From: VMFW01 sp038058095
GTDB taxonomy: Bacteria; Patescibacteriota; Minisyncoccia; UBA6257; 2-01-FULL-56-20
Reading direction: 5' to 3'
DNA length: 5,777 nt
NCBI GenBank assembly: GCA_038058095.1
Contig: JBBUBW010000017.1
Span: 1 to 5,777, forward strand
In this document: positions 4,654 through 5,777 of the stretch, piece by piece
Layout: every line of letters starts with the position of its first letter
Numbering within the stretch: position 1 is the first letter of the stretch
The notes under the pieces: model-generated
The model's database searches: none
Seen by the model: only the letters and a program-made list of their open reading frames with translations
What the model was told of the DNA's origin: nothing
Position numbers and translations under genes: made by a program

Positions 4654-4893
4654 ATGGATAAAATAAAAAAAGCCCTCGCAAAGCTAAATAAAAAAGAGAA
4701 AGCGTTGGTAGGGCATATTTTATCCAGGCTCCAATCGGGAGATTTTCAGGGTTTAGATGTCAAAAAATTAAAAGGCAGGGAAGATATTTTTCGAGTAAGA
4801 AAGGGAGATATGAGAATTATCTACAAAACCAAAAATAAAAAGATTTCCATCCTTGCCATCGAACGGAGAAACGAAAAAACCTATAACCTTTAA
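4654..4893 (+). CDS. RelE/ParE-superfamily toxin
   Basis: A 79-residue basic toxin paired with the upstream antitoxin. Two N-terminal helices (about 1-28, very Lys-rich) are followed by the conserved strand block VKKLKGREDIFRVRKGDMRIIYK (about 36-58) and a last strand ILAIERRNEKTY (about 66-77). This is the RelE fold, in which members cleave mRNA in the ribosomal A site; R47, R49, R54, R71/R72 and Y77 sit where RelE has its catalytic basic residues and tyrosine. That pattern favours RNase activity over ParE-type gyrase inhibition, but residue matching is by eye. It is slightly shorter than typical RelE (about 85-95 residues) but looks complete. Its start follows the antitoxin stop by 3 nt, so translation is probably coupled. 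No promoter of its own is seen. Confidence 0.85.
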   Translation: MDKIKKALAKLNKKEKALVGHILSRLQSGDFQGLDVKKLKGREDIFRVRKGDMRIIYKTKNKKISILAIERRNEKTYNL

Positions 4894-4907
4894 TCCTTCA
4901 TCTATTT

Positions 4908-5324
4908 ATGTCTAACTTTGAAGACGAAAAACTTTGGCGCTCCGTCACTAATTTCTGGACCGTGATTTTTCTGGTTTTTATTGTTGTTAACTTTGCCACC
5001 GCTAATCGCTATGAATATCTCGTCGGGCCTTTTGCCGCGCTCTATATCGGAGTTTTAACCCTTTATATCGGCACCAAAGAATTCGATCGCTGGCACGAAA
5101 CCCATGTCGATAGGCATCCCGGCGAGGTTTTCGTTTTCGCTTGGTCTCTTATAATTTTCGGTACTTTAGTTGCCTCTCTCTTTTTAGGGAGCGCGTATAG
5201 AATTCCGTCAGAAATCATCGCCAGCTATATCGCCGTCCTTTCGATTTTTGCGTTGACTCAAAAATCCAAGCACGTTTTCGAAGAAAAAGAGAAAAAAGAA
5301 AATAAAAAAACAAAAACAAAATGA
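4908..5324 (+). CDS. Four-helix integral membrane protein of unknown function
   Basis: I do not recognise the family. The 138-residue protein has four strong hydrophobic helices at about 13-31, 37-55, 73-93 and 98-116, in two hairpins. They are joined by a polar loop with TKEFDRWHETHVDRHPGE (about 56-73), rich in His, Asp and Arg, which may be functional. The C-terminus (about 119-138) is a highly charged Lys/Glu tail ending in a run of Lys/Thr, probably cytosolic. There is no cleavable signal peptide; the first helix follows a short acidic N-terminus. Its stop overlaps the start of the MazG-like gene in ATGA, so the two are translationally coupled and form an operon. The gap to the toxin stop is 14 nt, with no clear promoter or Shine-Dalgarno, so it may be read through from the toxin-antitoxin operon. 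Confidence 0.8.
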   Translation: MSNFEDEKLWRSVTNFWTVIFLVFIVVNFATANRYEYLVGPFAALYIGVLTLYIGTKEFDRWHETHVDRHPGEVFVFAWSLIIFGTLVASLFLGSAYRIPSEIIASYIAVLSIFALTQKSKHVFEEKEKKENKKTKTK

Positions 5325-5650
5325 ACTTTAAAGAATATCAGGAAAAATCCCGCAAAACCGCCATCTATCCAAACTCCGGAAATAATTTTATCTATCCAAC
5401 CCTAGGCCTTTCCGGAGAAGCGGGGGAGGTAGCTGAAAAAATAAAAAAAGTTCTCCGCGACAATGATGGGAAGGTAACCGAAGAAAAGCGGACAGAGATT
5501 GAGAAAGAGCTAGGGGATGTGCTATGGTATTTAAGCCAAATAGCTAGCGAACTCAATCTTTCTCTTGAGGAAGTTGCCGAAAAAAACATCGAAAAACTTT
5601 ACTCAAGGATGGAAAGAGGCAAGCTTTCTGGCAGCGGAGATAATAGGTAG
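5321..5650 (+). CDS. MazG-like nucleotide pyrophosphohydrolase
   Basis: A 109-residue all-alpha NTP pyrophosphohydrolase of the MazG-like superfamily, whose members hydrolyse (d)NTPs to the monophosphate and pyrophosphate, removing excess or damaged nucleotides. The signature is complete: LGLSGEAGEVAEKIKK (about 28-43) supplies the first metal-binding E33xxE36, and EKELGDVLWYLSQIA (about 61-75) supplies E63xxD66. A further helix SLEEVAEKNIEKLYSRMERG (about 81-100) completes the bundle. The single-domain size suits a dimer with Mg2+ in the active site. The exact substrate cannot be read from the sequence; dCTP- and house-cleaning-type enzymes look alike here. The ATG overlaps the upstream membrane gene by 4 nt. 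The stop is 4 nt before tRNA-Pro. Confidence 0.88.
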   Translation: MNFKEYQEKSRKTAIYPNSGNNFIYPTLGLSGEAGEVAEKIKKVLRDNDGKVTEEKRTEIEKELGDVLWYLSQIASELNLSLEEVAEKNIEKLYSRMERGKLSGSGDNR

Positions 5651-5654
5651 GCAT

Positions 5655-5728
5655 CGGGCCGTAGTATACCGGTAGTACGTGCGCTTCGGGTGCGTAAAGA
5701 CCGGGTTCGATTCCCGGCGGCCCGACCA
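5655..5728 (+). tRNA. tRNA-Pro (anticodon CGG)
   Basis: A complete 74-nt cloverleaf with encoded CCA. Acceptor CGGGCCG (5655-5661) pairs fully with CGGCCCG (5718-5724); D-stem GTAT/GTAC with a GG-containing loop; anticodon stem TGCGC/GCGTA (one G-U) around loop TTCGGGT, giving anticodon CGG (5687-5689) with U33 before and G37 after; T-stem CCGGG/CCCGG around TTCGATT. Discriminator A5725 and the C1-G72 pair are typical of bacterial tRNA-Pro. The variable region is 4 nt (AAGA) rather than 5. It decodes CCG. It begins 4 nt after the MazG-like stop codon, so it is probably cotranscribed and cut out. Confidence 0.95.
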
Positions 5729-5777
5729 AGTTAGACATTTTGAAAATTCGGACGAGTTTGATTGCTCGTTCGCCCCG

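Noticed and set aside
5639..5644. GATAAT as a -10 box for tRNA-Pro
   Set aside because: Spacing to the tRNA would fit, but no -35 is recognisable at 16-18 nt upstream and the bases are codons of the MazG-like gene.
5553..5738. Minus-strand open frame of 61 codons beginning MSNLVGPPGIEPG
   Set aside because: It is the antisense of tRNA-Pro and the MazG-like gene; the GPPGIEPG string is a familiar artefact of translating tRNA genes backwards.
5752..5769. ACGAG/CTCGT hairpin after tRNA-Pro as a terminator
   Set aside because: Only 5 bp, with no T tract before the window ends; not supportable from the visible sequence.
1..5777. CRISPR array, insertion sequence or prophage
   Set aside because: No spaced direct repeats, transposase, integrase or terminal inverted repeats were found on either strand; the only tandem repeat is the heptamer array.

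Overview
The window looks like a compact chromosomal segment of a low-to-moderate GC bacterium, most likely a Candidate Phyla Radiation (Patescibacteria, Parcubacteria-like) lineage. This is inferred from the short intergenic gaps, the Lys/Glu-rich proteins, promoter boxes placed so close to start codons that messages would be leaderless, a mitochondrial-type single-chain phenylalanyl-tRNA synthetase, and a heptanucleotide repeat inside a housekeeping gene. No taxonomic marker (16S rRNA, ribosomal protein) is present, so the lineage is an inference.

Layout. (1) 1-55: 3' part of a tRNA whose 5' part lies outside the window. (2) 61-582: a CYTH-domain protein starting 5 nt after the tRNA CCA. 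(3) 610-1252: a separate unit with promoter, structured leader, G-rich Shine-Dalgarno, TTG start, a four-helix AlaE-like membrane protein and a terminator hairpin. (4) 1269-2450: promoter and single-chain PheRS (catalytic core plus FDX-ACB). (5) 2465-2810, minus strand: a small orphan gene with its own -10 box, strong Shine-Dalgarno and terminator. (6) 2873-4394: promoter and class II CCA-adding enzyme with HD domain, carrying four tandem 7-bp repeats. (7) 4398-4893: promoter with palindromic operator and a Phd/YefM-RelE-type toxin-antitoxin pair. (8) 4908-5650: four-helix membrane protein overlapping by ATGA with a MazG-like pyrophosphohydrolase. (9) 5655-5728: complete tRNA-Pro(CGG).

The theme is tRNA biology: two tRNA genes, the enzyme that charges tRNA-Phe and the enzyme that makes or repairs tRNA CCA ends. 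Around these sit nucleotide or polyphosphate metabolism (CYTH, MazG), a toxin-antitoxin pair whose toxin family acts on translating mRNA, and two uncharacterised or loosely assigned membrane proteins. Two initiation styles coexist: most plus-strand genes have no Shine-Dalgarno and three have a promoter abutting the ATG, while the AlaE-like gene and the minus-strand small gene have strong Shine-Dalgarno sites and real leaders. I do not see a phage, CRISPR array or insertion sequence. The points most worth following are the mitochondrial-type PheRS, the frame-sensitive repeat in the CCA enzyme, the odd anticodon arm of the left-edge tRNA (possible intron) and the self-contained minus-strand unit.
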